Source of the DNA: Cercospora beticola
Taxonomy: Eukaryota > Ascomycota > Dothideomycetes > Mycosphaerellales > Mycosphaerellaceae
Assembly (NCBI RefSeq): GCF_033473495.1
Contig: NC_088938.1
Span: 1,240,001 to 1,304,000 of the forward strand
DNA length: 64,000 bases
Direction of reading: 5' to 3'
Part shown: positions 1 through 10,790 of the stretch, one piece after another
Layout: every line of letters starts with the position of its first letter
Numbering within the stretch: the first letter of the stretch is position 1
The notes under the pieces: model-generated
Database searches by the model: none
What the model saw: only the letters and a program-made list of their open reading frames with translations
What the model was told of the DNA's origin: nothing
Made by a program: the position numbers and the translations under genes

Positions 1-1317
1 TCGGATTCTCGTTCGTCTCAATCCGCTCGTGTTAGCTGGAGGTCCTCTGACAATCAACTTTAGTCGTGGCGCATACACCGCGCGAGTTCTGGCAAGCTTC
101 ATTTGTAATTTTGGATTGCTAACCCCAGGGATGATGGGTATGTTAACTCTATCAGCTACGCTGGTTTCGGACACGACGCTGACTTTCAAGACTACTTCGA
201 CGAAATATTCGAAGCTTACAAAAAACGCGGCTATTCCGAACACAATTTCGAAGAGATGGCATGGGCACGAGCGAAAGCCACCCCGGGAGAACTAGGACTT
301 GAGCTCAACAGCCCACCAACAACCCGATACGACTGCATCAAAAGATGGACACACATGCACGTCAAGATAAGATGCGTTGGCGTGTTCGATACTGTCGGTA
401 GCGTGGGCATGTCAGGTTACCAACAACAACCTGGTCAAGATGTCGACTGGCATTCCACCGCTCTGCATCCAAAGATCGAATATGCCTTCCAGGCATTAGC
501 TCTCGACGAGAACCGTGGCAACTTCTCACCAACTCTCTGGTATCAGTACGACCAAACAGAAGCGGCTGGCACGGTACTCAAGCAGTGCTGGTTTCCAGGG
601 TATCATGGAGATGTCGGAGGCCACAGCGATCCAGTGTGGTGCACGAACAGTGTCGATTCATTGAGTTTTGCGTGGATGATTGATCAGCTCACTGCTGAAA
701 ACCTGCTCCAATTCAGCAAGCCACAGTTGTACTATCCCGTACTGAAACGCGTCCACGAGGGAGTGGTCAACGGAGTCGCAACGAAACCTCCCAAGAACAC
801 CGAAGAAGCCAGTGAGCGACGCATTCAATGGTCTGATGGAATTCTTACTCAGACCAATAAATTGACTTACAAGTTCTCTTCTTTCGTTGCGACCAGGAGG
901 TTGTGGTACACACGCACTCCAGGTCACTGGAAGATGGCCAATGGAGCCGATGTCCCAGTCTGTCAACTACACGAGACTATACACCCCAGCGTGTCACACC
1001 GCATGCGCCAGAAGGAGATGGCATACCAACCCGAGGGCTTTGCCAAGAAGGAATGGCAGTATCGAGAGAAGACCAATGGCTCTGGGCACGAGTGGGTCAG
1101 GACCGTGGACGGGAAGGAGGTCGCAGTCATTCCAGAGTACGAATTGCCAAAGATCGAGAAACAGAAATTCGAGAATCATAACCTATGGTCGGGCAGTCTG
1201 GAGCAATACCTAGCACCATCGGATATTCTTGGCAGTGAGAAGTTCGACAGCTTGAAGGCCGATGTCATCGATCAGGGGAAAGTCTTGTCTGCAGCCTTCC
1301 AACTGCGCAATGACTGA
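1..1317 (+). CDS. DUF2235 (Tle1-like) alpha/beta-hydrolase, 5' truncated by window edge
   Basis: The gene enters from the left edge. Best model is join(1..10, 64..137, 191..1317). The first ten bases encode FGF plus the start of a Ser codon. A 53-nt intron (GTTCGT...TTTAG, 11..63) then splits the nucleophile motif GFSRGAYTAR, and a second 53-nt intron (GTATGT...TTCAAG, 138..190) restores the frame as GLLTPGMMDYFDEIF. Downstream are further family hallmarks: GVFDTVGSVG and CWFPGYHGDVGG, the latter likely carrying the catalytic His region. DUF2235 proteins share the fold of T6SS Tle1 phospholipases. Fungal members are common, cytosolic and mostly uncharacterised, so the substrate is unknown. 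The N-terminal part lies outside the window. Both introns split codons exactly, which supports the model. Confidence 0.88.
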
Positions 1318-2283
1318 AATGACGCCTTGAGCATTACAGCTTGTGGCTTATCTTCTGCTTCCATTTCAGCAATCGACACGCAATCCTAGTTCAATTTCGC
1401 TTTCGATGCGAGAATCGCATGCATTGATCTACTTTGAGGATCGCATAATCCTCTTAGAGTGCTCAACATCATTCAACCGAGGTGTTTCCCGCTAGGCAGA
1501 CCTCTGTTCTCTGTCAGACTCAACATCCATCTGTTCGATTCATGGTTACCACCACAGCCATGGCTCTCAGCGGCTGCTCGAAGGATGGTGCCACGTCTGA
1601 TTGGCGCTCAGGATGTGCTCGGGAAAACTGATACTCACTTGATTGCTAGAAAACAGAGACTGCCGCAGCCCAAGAAAGAAAGTTCTGTGGTTCAACACTT
1701 CCATTCGATAACATTCACTCATTGGACTTGTCTGGTACTTCGTCGTTCTTTCTTGATATGCACACAACAGCAATGAAGAACTGAGATCATTCGGATAGCC
1801 GGATGCCAGTACCTATCGGGCCGTACGAATATGGGTCCACCTTTAACATCCCGGTCTTCGAAATGTTTTGCGATACGACACTGATGAATACAGCTCCACT
1901 CTCTATCTCTTCGCACGAAACGGCGTCAAGATTCAACACCAATACGGCGGTTCCTCGACTATAAGCGGAAGCAGAACAGAGGACTATCACCTATTCGGAA
2001 GTTTGACCACTATCGCAATGTCCGAGACGCAGATTTGTCATCTATTCTTGTGTAATACGAGGCACACTAGTCGCCGGCAGTTTGGACGAGCACTCATTGT
2101 TGAATCAGTAGGTAGGTAGGCGTGCGCCAAAGATCTCACTTTCACTACAGTAACGTCTCCTATCGTCGAGTATCACTTTGTATCTTACCTTCTAATTCTG
2201 CTAAGGCTCAGACTCAAGGCAGGAGTGAGGTCAAGACCACCGCAAATCCTCGCACGAACATATTAACTATTTGATTCCACACC
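1318..2283. other. Intergenic, no supported gene
   Basis: About 970 bases between the DUF2235 gene and the cutinase-like gene. Only short out-of-context ORFs occur, with no recognisable domain, tRNA or repeat. The right end is presumably the promoter of the esterase gene at 2284. No clear TATA box was found. Confidence 0.5.
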
Positions 2284-3480
2284 ATGCACACGAAGAAAGT
2301 GGTATCGCCACTTCTGTTGGCAGCTCCTGCAGCATTGGCCCAAGAAACAGGAACCGGATCATGTACCGACGTGCACATCTTCATTGCACGAGGCTGGAAC
2401 GAACCCTATCCTGGTCGCCATGAGAAACTGGTCAACGACATTTGTGCAGACGTGTCTGGCTCGAGATGCGATTATGAGGACATCGTCTATCCTGCTGCGT
2501 CCAGCGACTACTGCAATGCAGTATCGACGGGGAGCAACAATGGAAAGCAACAAATCGAAGCTTACTACGCCAAATGTCCGGACAGCAAGCTTGTCTTGAG
2601 CGGCTACAGCCAAGGAGCCAACATCATTGGCGACATCCTAACTTCTGGCAGCTGCGGATCAAGTACTGGCCTGGACAGCGCGTCTGGTGCGAGCTGCAGT
2701 ATCGCCGCGGCACTTCTGTTTGGCGACCCGCTCCACCAGCCGAATAAGCCGTACAACTACCTGGATGGCAATGCCGGTCAAGGAACAGGTGGACCACGAT
2801 CAGAAGCTTCCAACCAAATATTGGATAGCTACACTCCCAGGCTCAGGTCCTACTGTGCAAAAGACGATCTTGTTTGCGCTCCTGGCCAGGGTGCAGATAC
2901 CGTCGAAGCTCACACCAATTACTTCGATGTGTATTCGCGAGATGCCGCCTCCTGGGTCGCCGAGCTTGTGAAATCTTTCCCGGAGGATGGTTACTGTTCT
3001 GTCCCAAAGACCTCTTCGACCAGCAGCACTGTCACCACCAGTACTGCAGAAGTCAGCAGCGCAGCATCAGCGTCAGCGTCAGCGAGCATCACTTCGTCCG
3101 TTCCCGTTGCAACCCCGTCTTCTAGATCTAGCTCTCCATCATGGTCGACCAGCTACGCAAACTGCACGTCCACGTCATCATCTCCGACAACGACTGTTGC
3201 TGGCAAGCCTGCAGTTGTCATCTCCACCACTGAAGTCGCCACGACAACACTCTGGAACTTCCCTACCCTTGTTATCACCAAGGCCTCTCCAGTGGCGACT
3301 TCCTATATTGGCAGTGTCGGGTGGAGCAACGGAACTGCGCCAACTGGAACAGGCGCTGGATCTTGGACGTCGAGCACATCCGCGCCCAGTGCCACTCCTT
3401 ACACTGGTGGTGCAAGCGGCGTGCAAGCTCTTGGTTGGGCTGCTGGCGCCGTGGCTGCTGTCACTTTGATGATACTTTAG
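2284..3480 (+). CDS. Secreted cutinase-family (CE5-like) serine esterase with Ser/Thr-rich tail and likely GPI anchor
   Basis: Single exon, 398 aa. Residues 1-19 form a signal peptide ending near ALAQ. The catalytic domain spans about 25-240: nucleophile motif GYSQG with Ser109, then Asp195 in the DDLVC segment and His210 in EAHTNY, the cutinase/acetylxylan-esterase order with paired cysteines around the triad. After residue 240 comes a long Ser/Thr-rich linker, ending in a small-residue stretch and hydrophobic tail (LGWAAGAVAAVTLMIL) that looks like a GPI-attachment signal. Family members hydrolyse cutin, suberin-like polyesters or acetylated xylan. The cell-surface tether suggests a wall-bound enzyme rather than a freely secreted one. 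Ordinary cutinases are near 200-230 aa, so the tail is an extension. The exact substrate cannot be read from sequence. Confidence 0.92.
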   Translation: MHTKKVVSPLLLAAPAALAQETGTGSCTDVHIFIARGWNEPYPGRHEKLVNDICADVSGSRCDYEDIVYPAASSDYCNAVSTGSNNGKQQIEAYYAKCPDSKLVLSGYSQGANIIGDILTSGSCGSSTGLDSASGASCSIAAALLFGDPLHQPNKPYNYLDGNAGQGTGGPRSEASNQILDSYTPRLRSYCAKDDLVCAPGQGADTVEAHTNYFDVYSRDAASWVAELVKSFPEDGYCSVPKTSSTSSTVTTSTAEVSSAASASASASITSSVPVATPSSRSSSPSWSTSYANCTSTSSSPTTTVAGKPAVVISTTEVATTTLWNFPTLVITKASPVATSYIGSVGWSNGTAPTGTGAGSWTSSTSAPSATPYTGGASGVQALGWAAGAVAAVTLMIL

Positions 3481-3722
3481 GGCTATGGTGTCTGGTAACG
3501 AAGATAATGTATAGATGTTAAGCCGGCAGAGAGGTGCTGCGGGGCCGAACAGGGCTGATAACAAGTGGTAGTAGTAATGTTGAATTTGATCGAATCGACA
3601 CTGGTCGATCTCAATGCAATAGTGGATCATGTCTGCCAAGAAGCTGACTCAGCCGTCATTTCCTCACCTTGTCCTCGACGCGTCCTTCTCTTCTTCCTGA
3701 CGCGTGAACTTCACGACATTGT

Positions 3723-4124
3723 TTGGAGAAATCAGCCATGATCTGCGACCAATGCAAAGACCCGATCCCGGCTCAGCATGCATCCAAGGACGACAAGCTT
3801 CAAAGAGTGCTCGCGGTTTGTGGCAACAAGACCCCTGCTACCTCGAACCAAATCAATCATGGCCAGGACGAGAGCGACAGACATGCGGCACTCATGTCTT
3901 GTTTACACGCCGCAACTGCAGAAGGGCTGGGTCCGAATGGTGACGCCTTCGAAGCCATCTTGCTGAACAACCTCAAATCCATCGTGTGCGCTTACGCGAC
4001 CCCTTCTGCTGAGGAGCTTCGTTTGACCGCTCGTGCACATTGTCTACTACACACAATTGGCAATAGAATGGTGCGCTTCCTGCGCACTGGGACTTCTGTC
4101 GCTTTGCTGCTGCGCGTTTGTTGA
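3723..4124 (+). CDS. Uncertain small hypothetical protein (CxxC near N-terminus)
   Basis: Open frame of 133 codons between the esterase and the DUF6604 gene. It starts MEKSAMICDQCK, with an alternative Met at 3738, and contains one CxxC pair plus a moderately helical middle. I recognise no family. There is no signal peptide and no intron with clear splice sites. It could be a real small gene, the remnant of one, or chance; a TGACTCA motif lies about 75 bp upstream. Kept only because it is the longest ATG frame in this 890-base gap. Confidence 0.25.
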   Translation: MEKSAMICDQCKDPIPAQHASKDDKLQRVLAVCGNKTPATSNQINHGQDESDRHAALMSCLHAATAEGLGPNGDAFEAILLNNLKSIVCAYATPSAEELRLTARAHCLLHTIGNRMVRFLRTGTSVALLLRVC

Positions 4125-4369
4125 TCATCTTGACGTTTGATTCTCACGCACGAAGATCCTTGAACAAAGCATCATAGAGCATGGCAGCAAGATAGGTGTT
4201 TGCAATGAGCCGCAACAAACGCTACGGTGTTTGCTGCGCGTGTGTATCTCATGCGAGCTGCAGTCTGTATCCTGTGGCTACCCGCAGGGGGGCCAATGGA
4301 TATAATAGGGCAACTCGCCTCATCATAGATTTCCGGCAAGAACGCATCAGCTGATGTCAGGCGCTCGAG

Positions 4370-7129
4370 ATGGCATCAATTCCACTCGTATCGCAGTATC
4401 TGAGGTACAAAACTGGCACGAACAGACTTGTCAACTGGCTCGCAAGTTCAGCGCAGCAGCTCAATGATCGCCAGGCGCTTTCTCCTGGAACCACTCCAGA
4501 CTCCACAATACCAAAGACAGTGACGGTCAGCACTTTGGTCGAATACGCCAAACGCATTGTGAACGCTAGAAATCCAACAATCGAGATCAGCACTGCCATT
4601 CTGGACATTACGAAAGATGCCATTCTCGGCCGCACTGCCGCCATGAAATGGTACCAAGAACTTGTCGACAATGGTGACTCAGCCAGTGTGAAAGATGTAT
4701 CTGCTCTTCGAAAGGCAAACGGCACCCACAAACACTTCTTGCTGGCCCTTGAGCAGGTCTTCGAGATTCTGAACCGCGAGCACAAGTCTCGCCGGCCGAA
4801 GCGCAAGAAGCAGATGCCTAAACTGGCGTCCCTGGAGAACGACCTGACCAATCTTTACCAGCATCTGCACATCGAGGAGCCAGCAGATGATCCGGATGAT
4901 CAGTCGACTCCGAAATGCAACGCCGAATTTGTGCCTCCAGTAGCCACATCTGATGGCTTTGAACTTGACAACGAGCTTGAAGACAACCGTTTTGCGGTCT
5001 GGTGTCTGCTGAAGGACATGTCCGATATCAGACTTCATCTCAAAGATGTCTGGCGGCAGTACAAGCAAGGAAGTCTCTCATTCCTTGTCGCCGCTAGGAT
5101 CGCAGACTCTGCCATGTACGTGTGCTGGGAGCTGGCGGCACAATTCGAAAAAGTGTATCCCGAAATCGCAGACTTCGACAAGCTCATAGCCATCATCGGC
5201 GTCAAGAAATTCAATTCGCTCGCCATGCATGCGCAGATGCACCATGCTGAAGAAGATCAAGATGAAACGCCTCCTCAACACCATGGCGATCTATTGTGTT
5301 GCCACGCTTGGCGCGCTCTGGAAACCTTTCGAAACGTGCAGCTCTACGTCTGGTCTACCGAGACCGAGAAGAGAGACATGTTCGGGGACAAAAAACCATC
5401 CATTCACCTCCCCGGCTTCCCATTCAGCAGCGTGCTTATGAACCTGGCGTTCGATTTGAGGGAGGCATTTCCAGCCATCGGACCTCGCGGATTTGATCGG
5501 ACCAAATTCACTCAGGTATTCTCCAACACCGATTTCTTCTTGGCTAAGCTTTTGGAGTTCAGTGCGAACAAAAAGATGGAAATTGGACTGGTTGCTGCCA
5601 CGCAGATCTATGCGGACATGCATGACGAGCTCCGTGGCAATATCTCATTCGCGCTACAAGAGACAGAGCGTGCGCATCACTTCACCATGGACACTGTGCG
5701 GAAGTATCTCGATGAGCCAGACCGTGTCTCATGGCTTGAGGCGTGTGGCAGCGCGCCGCTGTCCATCAACCAAGAGCGGAACGGATTGCGTGGCTGGGTA
5801 GTTCTAATACCCAAGGGATACCGAGACGACCTAGCTCCCTGCGAGACATTCATACCCGAAAGCATACTCAGAGCCCTCCCTTTGCTGCCTGCCATCAGAG
5901 TCCGCTGCCACCTATACGCTGCACAACATCAAGCGATCGACCAGATGTCGCAGCATGGGATGTTGCTCTCGGCTGCACATCTCTACCACGCTGGACGCAT
6001 GACCCGTGCGATCTCTGCACCATGGGAGGACATGGATTTCTTGATTGAACGCCAAGAGGCAAGAGGCGTTTCTCTCAGATTGGGTGCTGCAACGCCAAGG
6101 TCCGTGGCAAGACACTACTTTCTCGCCATGGGTCACTCGCTCGCAGAGGTCATGAAGAGCAAAGCGCTCCCAAATATGCTTTCTCTGGCGCAAGCAGAAA
6201 GCAAGAGGGTCAAATGTGTGTCAGCATGTCTGTTCGACACAGTACAGGGTAAGACGGAGTACACATCCGAAATCCGTCTGCTGTACCAGGTGGTCCAGGC
6301 TTACGGCAAACGAATCAAAGACAAAGAGATCAACGCACAGTATCTGGCCACGAAGCGACTGAACCCCGTTCAGCTGCTTCAAATTGCACAGGAAGTCCTC
6401 GTTGATGACGAACCGCACCTTTACTTTGACTACCTGAACTTCGGCGAACTCTGCAGGAAATGGCTTGTCGACGCCTGCAATCTGGTGGCCAAGGCTGTGG
6501 AAATGAACTGTGTTTTCTCGAGAGGTGACAAAGATCTCTACATACCCACCAGCATTATTCTATGGCGTGCCGTCGTCGCTGACGATGAACACCGATCCAA
6601 ATTCAGAACGGAACTCTGCCAGGTTGGAAAACTGGCTGACCGGCTCATAGCAAGCCATGGCAGCAAGTACAAGACACAACTTCTCGAGATCATGTCGTCA
6701 CGCACGAGTCTGGACGGAGCAGCAGGTGAGACCACGAGCTCCGGTCCCAGAAGTGAGGTGACTCCTGATGAGCATTTTGGCAGCGTCGAAGACATCAGGG
6801 GACCACTTCAGCACTGGCACGACCGTCATTACCCAGCTGAGGCCCAGATCTTGAAAGACGCACACGAAACATTCACCTTGTTGACTGCCACACAAGGTGC
6901 GATCCCGGAGGAGGCTGTTCGCACAATCGAGAATCAGCTCGATACGCAGTACAGAAAGAAGACGATCCTCAAACAGCCGACACCAGAGCTAGTTGACGGG
7001 CAGCTCGTGATCACCACGAAACCGCTGGACGAGCAGGGGCTTGAGACTCGTGTGAGGAACTTGCTTCCTCCTGACTGCGGGGAAACGCTCGAGACTACAC
7101 GGTGGATGACAGGGTTTACCATGATTTGA
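4370..7129 (+). CDS. DUF6604-domain protein
   Basis: Single exon, 919 aa. The N-terminus (about residues 9-250) carries the pattern typical of fungal DUF6604 proteins: YLRYKTGTNRLVNWL, followed by helical repeats and a KxRRPKRKKQ basic patch near 140. The rest is alpha-helical with no transmembrane segment and no visible catalytic motif. Proteins of this kind are widespread in Pezizomycotina, usually large, often multicopy, and without known function. The start at 4370 directly precedes the conserved segment. No paralogue lies in the window. Confidence 0.8.
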   Translation: MASIPLVSQYLRYKTGTNRLVNWLASSAQQLNDRQALSPGTTPDSTIPKTVTVSTLVEYAKRIVNARNPTIEISTAILDITKDAILGRTAAMKWYQELVDNGDSASVKDVSALRKANGTHKHFLLALEQVFEILNREHKSRRPKRKKQMPKLASLENDLTNLYQHLHIEEPADDPDDQSTPKCNAEFVPPVATSDGFELDNELEDNRFAVWCLLKDMSDIRLHLKDVWRQYKQGSLSFLVAARIADSAMYVCWELAAQFEKVYPEIADFDKLIAIIGVKKFNSLAMHAQMHHAEEDQDETPPQHHGDLLCCHAWRALETFRNVQLYVWSTETEKRDMFGDKKPSIHLPGFPFSSVLMNLAFDLREAFPAIGPRGFDRTKFTQVFSNTDFFLAKLLEFSANKKMEIGLVAATQIYADMHDELRGNISFALQETERAHHFTMDTVRKYLDEPDRVSWLEACGSAPLSINQERNGLRGWVVLIPKGYRDDLAPCETFIPESILRALPLLPAIRVRCHLYAAQHQAIDQMSQHGMLLSAAHLYHAGRMTRAISAPWEDMDFLIERQEARGVSLRLGAATPRSVARHYFLAMGHSLAEVMKSKALPNMLSLAQAESKRVKCVSACLFDTVQGKTEYTSEIRLLYQVVQAYGKRIKDKEINAQYLATKRLNPVQLLQIAQEVLVDDEPHLYFDYLNFGELCRKWLVDACNLVAKAVEMNCVFSRGDKDLYIPTSIILWRAVVADDEHRSKFRTELCQVGKLADRLIASHGSKYKTQLLEIMSSRTSLDGAAGETTSSGPRSEVTPDEHFGSVEDIRGPLQHWHDRHYPAEAQILKDAHETFTLLTATQGAIPEEAVRTIENQLDTQYRKKTILKQPTPELVDGQLVITTKPLDEQGLETRVRNLLPPDCGETLETTRWMTGFTMI

Positions 7130-7359
7130 TGACTCTGTTTGAAGAGTCGTCAGAATCGCGAGGTTTTAGGAGGTCTCGGGGCCTCGCAGTCTGATTTGAA
7201 ACAGAGCGCAACTCAAGAGGCAAGGCTTTTTCAGATATTGCAACATATTTCAAGATTAGGTACAAAATCGTTCACTCCAGTGCAGCTTGCATTCGTTCTG
7301 TGATTCCACTCGTTCTGTCAAGCCTCTTGTTTCCTATCGTTTCGGCTCTGTCTCGTGAT

Positions 7360-8020
7360 CTAGTAGACGATCTGGGCAAGGCGGCCAGTCAAACCAGCCA
7401 GGACAATGGAGCTGCCCAAGAAGAGCTGGAAGCGGACCTAGAGAGGGAGTCATCAGCTTCATCAATGGCTAAATGCAGATCACTTTTACGTACCATGACC
7501 TTGTTCACCGTCGATTGGAAAATCGAATGCACGATTCTGGCGCCAACGTAGGTCCAAGCCGCTTTCACGGTGTTTGGATGGTCGTCGCCTACAGCACGCA
7601 CGTGTGAGCATGGGACCTCTGTTGCTGAAGTGCCCAAACACAATAAAGTTTCCACCATAGGCTTTACGTACCAACGACAGCAAGAGCCAATGCCACGGCA
7701 AAGAAGATAGTCGGCTGCTCGTGCAAATGATTGTAGTTGTCCTACACCAGCCACATGACCCATGTTAGCTTCAACTTCTGAACATTTGCTCTCGCGCTAG
7801 ACAAGGTAGCGGATGGAAGCCCTACCGCAATCTGACGAATGGTGATCGGGACCTTGGTGTTGAAGTCTTGGGCCACTTTTTCGGGATTGACATCGATGTT
7901 GTACTTCGAGATAGCTGGGATGCGAGTCGCGTACATCCAGGCCTCCATCACGAAGGTCCAACCAGCCAACGTGACGAGCGGCTTGATGAGGGGAGAGTGA
8001 CCGAGGACTTGAGAGGCCAT
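7360..8020 (-). CDS. MAPEG-family membrane protein (microsomal GST-like)
   Basis: Four exons, complement(join(7360..7437, 7494..7588, 7672..7741, 7826..8020)), 145 aa, matching the usual family length. Introns of 56, 83 and 84 nt have GTACGT or GTAGGG donors and TAG acceptors, and every junction keeps frame. The protein runs SPLIKPLVTL, EAWMYATRIPA, then DNYNHLHEQPTIFFAVALAL, the loop of the MAPEG fold that binds glutathione or lipid. Further helices end in TGRLAQIVY. Four transmembrane helices in ER or outer membranes are expected, with glutathione transferase/peroxidase or eicosanoid-type activity in the wider family. The promoter carries a CCAAT dyad (8181..8204). The frame would be missed by single-exon calling. 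Confidence 0.88.
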
Positions 8021-8180
8021 GGTGATTACTGTGAGCTGTGGCTGTGAGTTGTGATTTCGACAAGGTTATCCTGGTGGATGATTCTGGGGTAGAGATGCGG
8101 TTTCAGAGCTTGTTGATGTGTTTTGTCTGTTTTGAGGATGCCTAGCAAGGTATTCGGAGTTTAGCTGGCATGACCGTCCT

Positions 8181-8204
8181 CGGCTATTGGTCACCCAATA
8201 GCCG
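8181..8204. promoter_or_regulatory. Perfect CCAAT inverted repeat (10-bp arms, 4-nt spacer)
   Basis: CGGCTATTGG and CCAATAGCCG face each other around TCAC, giving two oppositely oriented CCAAT boxes about 161-184 nt upstream of the MAPEG start codon. CCAAT is the core bound by the fungal HapB/C/E complex. Binding is inferred. Confidence 0.55.
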
Positions 8205-8575
8205 GACGCGAAACATGCCAAGACATGGTTCGCTCACGTAAGCTGTCCGGCTCAATGTGCTGTAGTCTCTGTGAGACTGGATGATTGCAGTGGATATACA
8301 GTCCGTCAAATGCATACGCGGATACTGGGGACAGAACAGGGTATTCACTCTGCAATTTTGCATGGTTCACTGCCAATCAGACAGCTCATTGTGTCCAAAG
8401 GCGGCCAGTTCAGATTCTTGAGAGTGGAAACATAGAGTCAGAGGCCCTGCTTTCCGATCCCCGAATGCATGTGACGGACTGTACAGGACAGGTCGGCTGA
8501 TTCCAATATAGAAATTCAAGTTCTTTTCGGGTTGCCATGAGTCAATTATGCTACTTCATGGGCTACACGAGCCGG
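8205..8575. other. Intergenic between MAPEG promoter and IFA38 3' end
   Basis: Non-coding. It contains the distal MAPEG promoter and the 3' flank of IFA38. A TGAGTCA (AP-1/Gcn4-type core) occurs at 8538..8544. Nothing else is supported. Confidence 0.5.
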
Positions 8576-9622
8576 CTAAGCTTTCTTTGCATCACGCTCC
8601 GCCTTCTTCAGTGCCCGTCTCCGGATGTCGACATGCATCTTCTTATTGATACCCAGCACGAGTCCACTCATCGTTCCAGCGAAAGTCGCGATTCCCCAGT
8701 GCATGATTCCGTGGGACCAGTAGGGTGTGCTGGTCGCCGCGATTCCCTGTGCACCTCCAGACCTGCCAATCTTGCCCAAAGCAGCACGAACAAATTGCTT
8801 GGGGTTTGGAATCAGAGCTGAAGAACGCCTAATCTTGCTCATGGCAGAAGTGACCAGGTAAGACTGCACGAGCTGGACCTGCACGTTCGAGGAGGCAAGC
8901 TCAGAGCTGAGAGCTGTCGACCATTGTTGCAAGAAGGCTTTGCTTCCGCTGTAGGTTGCGAGCAATGGAGAAGGCATGATTCCGCCGAAGGAAGCCATGG
9001 TCAAGATGAGACCGCGCTTTCGTTGTACCATGCCTGGTGCGACTATCTGCGTGACACGAAGGGTGCCAAAGCAGTTGATTGTGATGATGTCCTTCATCTC
9101 CTTCTCTTGTGTCTCGATGAACGGCACTGGGATGCTATGACTTTGTCCCACATTGTTGATCAGAATCGATACGTCCAGCTCAGCAATCAGTGTCTTCAGG
9201 TTCTCGAAGTCGGCGTCTTTGTTCGCGGCGAAGTCCATCGCGTAGAGCTTGGTCTGGACTTTGCATTTCTGTTGGATCTCGGTGGCAAGGGTTTCGAGTT
9301 TCGATTGCGTTCGCGAGACAAGGAGGATGTTGAAGCCTTTGCTTGCGAGTTGGAGGGCATATTCTTTGCCAATGCCGTCGGAAGCACCGGTCACGACTGC
9401 CCATGTGCCTTTCTTGCCGAACTTGGAGAGCTAGTCGGGGTCAGCACTTCTATCTGTCAGTAAGGGGTGTGTGAGGCTTACAGAGGTGCCTGGCAGGATC
9501 AATAGCGAAGCAATCAGTCGCCAGAAGGAGAAGATCTTCAGAGTCAGCCAGATCAGGCCAATGGCTGCAAAGATTTGAGTTGTGGGCGCAGCGTAGATGT
9601 CAATGGGCACTGCGGACGCCAT
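8576..9622 (-). CDS. IFA38: Very-long-chain 3-oxoacyl-CoA reductase (KAR), ER fatty-acid elongation
   Basis: Two exons, complement(join(8576..9430, 9482..9622)), 331 aa. The 51-nt intron has a GTAAGC donor and a CTAG acceptor. The first exon gives an N-terminal membrane helix ([17 protein letters not shown]) ending LPGTS. The second continues [21 protein letters not shown], with the NADPH-binding TGxxxGIG at 61-68, NNVG near 139, and the catalytic Ser194, Tyr207 and Lys211 (YSGSK). The tail is lysine-rich. This matches the yeast Ifa38/human HSD17B12 reductase, which carries out the second step of very-long-chain fatty-acid elongation. An in-frame Met further upstream exists, but [10 protein letters not shown] fits the family. 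It shares a 227-bp divergent promoter with ERG28. Confidence 0.93.
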
Positions 9623-9849
9623 CGTGCCGGTCCCTTGCTTGACAAATGAGCTGCGAAGTGAATGTCCAGACGAGGTGGTTGGGACGTGGTGTTGGCCGTG
9701 GTGGGACAAGGTTGGACTTCCAAGAATTTGTGGAGAACGCGAACGCGCCCAACTTCACGTCGCGCTTTCAGCCGCAGCTACAAACATTAAAACCTCGATC
9801 TCCCCATCTCACGATCATCGGACAAGAATAACGTGTCAATATCGCCATC
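9623..9849. promoter_or_regulatory. Shared divergent promoter IFA38 / ERG28
   Basis: 227 bases separate the two divergent start codons, so both genes must share this control region. I see no confident sterol-responsive motif. The right half is CT/CA-rich, as expected for a 5' leader. Confidence 0.6.
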
Positions 9850-10333
9850 ATGGCGTCTTTGGTCGACTACCTTCCACAGCATGACGGCTACTTGCCCAAA
9901 TGGCTCCTCTTCGTACGTCCCATCCCATCACCCTTTCCAAAGCTCTAATGTTGACAGCAAATAGATCGCAGTTGTCTCCATCGGCAACACGATTCAATGC
10001 TACCGCTCTCTCGCTGGTTCAAAGGAAGTCTACGCTGGCAAGCCCTACAAGACCGACAAAAATGCAAGCCCAGTCAATGAGCTCAGCGCCCGCACTTTTG
10101 GCACCTGGACTGCTCTTTCCAGCATAGTTCGGCTCTACGCGGCCTACCACATCGATAATCCTCAGGTGTACCAGTTGGCACTCTGCACCTATGGAATCGC
10201 CTTTGCGCACTTCTTCAGTGAATGGCTGGTCTTTGGTTCGGCGAAATGGGGAAGAGGCTTGGCGAGCCCGGTCTTTGTCAGTACTATCACTACGGTGTGG
10301 ATGCTGACGCAGTGGGGCAACTACGTGAAGTAG
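9850..10333 (+). CDS. ERG28: Ergosterol biosynthesis scaffold protein Erg28
   Basis: Two exons, join(9850..9912, 9965..10333), 143 aa. The 52-nt intron (GTACGT...AAATAG) falls in phase 0 after WLLF. The protein reads MASLVDYLPQHDGYLPKWLL, then IAVVSIGNTIQCYRS, LSARTFGTWTALSSIVRLYAAY and SEWLVFGSAKWGRG. Length, four hydrophobic helices and the TFGTWT segment match Erg28, the ER membrane scaffold that tethers the C-4 demethylase enzymes (Erg25, Erg26, Erg27) with Erg6. The divergent neighbour is IFA38, another ER lipid gene. Confidence 0.93.
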
Positions 10334-10790
10334 ATCTGGTATACTTTTGGCCATGTTCAGGCTGTGGAAAGTTCTCAAGGACATCTGCCGCATGCCGCTT
10401 GATTAAGCATCCAGACACAATCCCGCTCTTCTTTCCCGACCCATCGAGCAATAAAGATGCCTCCCGAGCGCCGCCTTACTACAGGCTTCGAGCGCCGCTC
10501 GAGTAGCTGCGATTGTTTGTCATGCTCCACCAGTCCAGTTGCATCTATCACCACCCGAGGCCTTCCAAAGGGGTCTTCAAGAGGTATCAGAAGCTAATGT
10601 GTTTGCTCTGAAACTTTTTAACACTGAAGTTGGCCCCAAGCCATCGATCCGTGAAATCTGTAGCAAAATGAGATCCACTTTCAGGCTCGATGCAGTTAGC
10701 CAGAGCCTTCCGATCAGCGAGCAGCAAACACTATAGCACACATAAAATTCGCACTTTTCAAATATATCTCCCAGCAACACGCGCTCGACC
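10334..10790. other. Intergenic: ERG28 3' flank
   Basis: No supported gene. Short frames here are shadows or chance. The right end grades into the AT-richer promoter of the small gene at 10874. Confidence 0.5.

Noticed and set aside
1..295. Frameshifted pseudogene at the left edge
   Set aside because: Two 53-nt introns with good splice sites restore the frame exactly, so the DUF2235 gene is intact as far as visible.
2987..3469. Second-frame ORF inside the cutinase-like gene
   Set aside because: Overlaps the Ser/Thr-rich linker in another frame; composition artefact.
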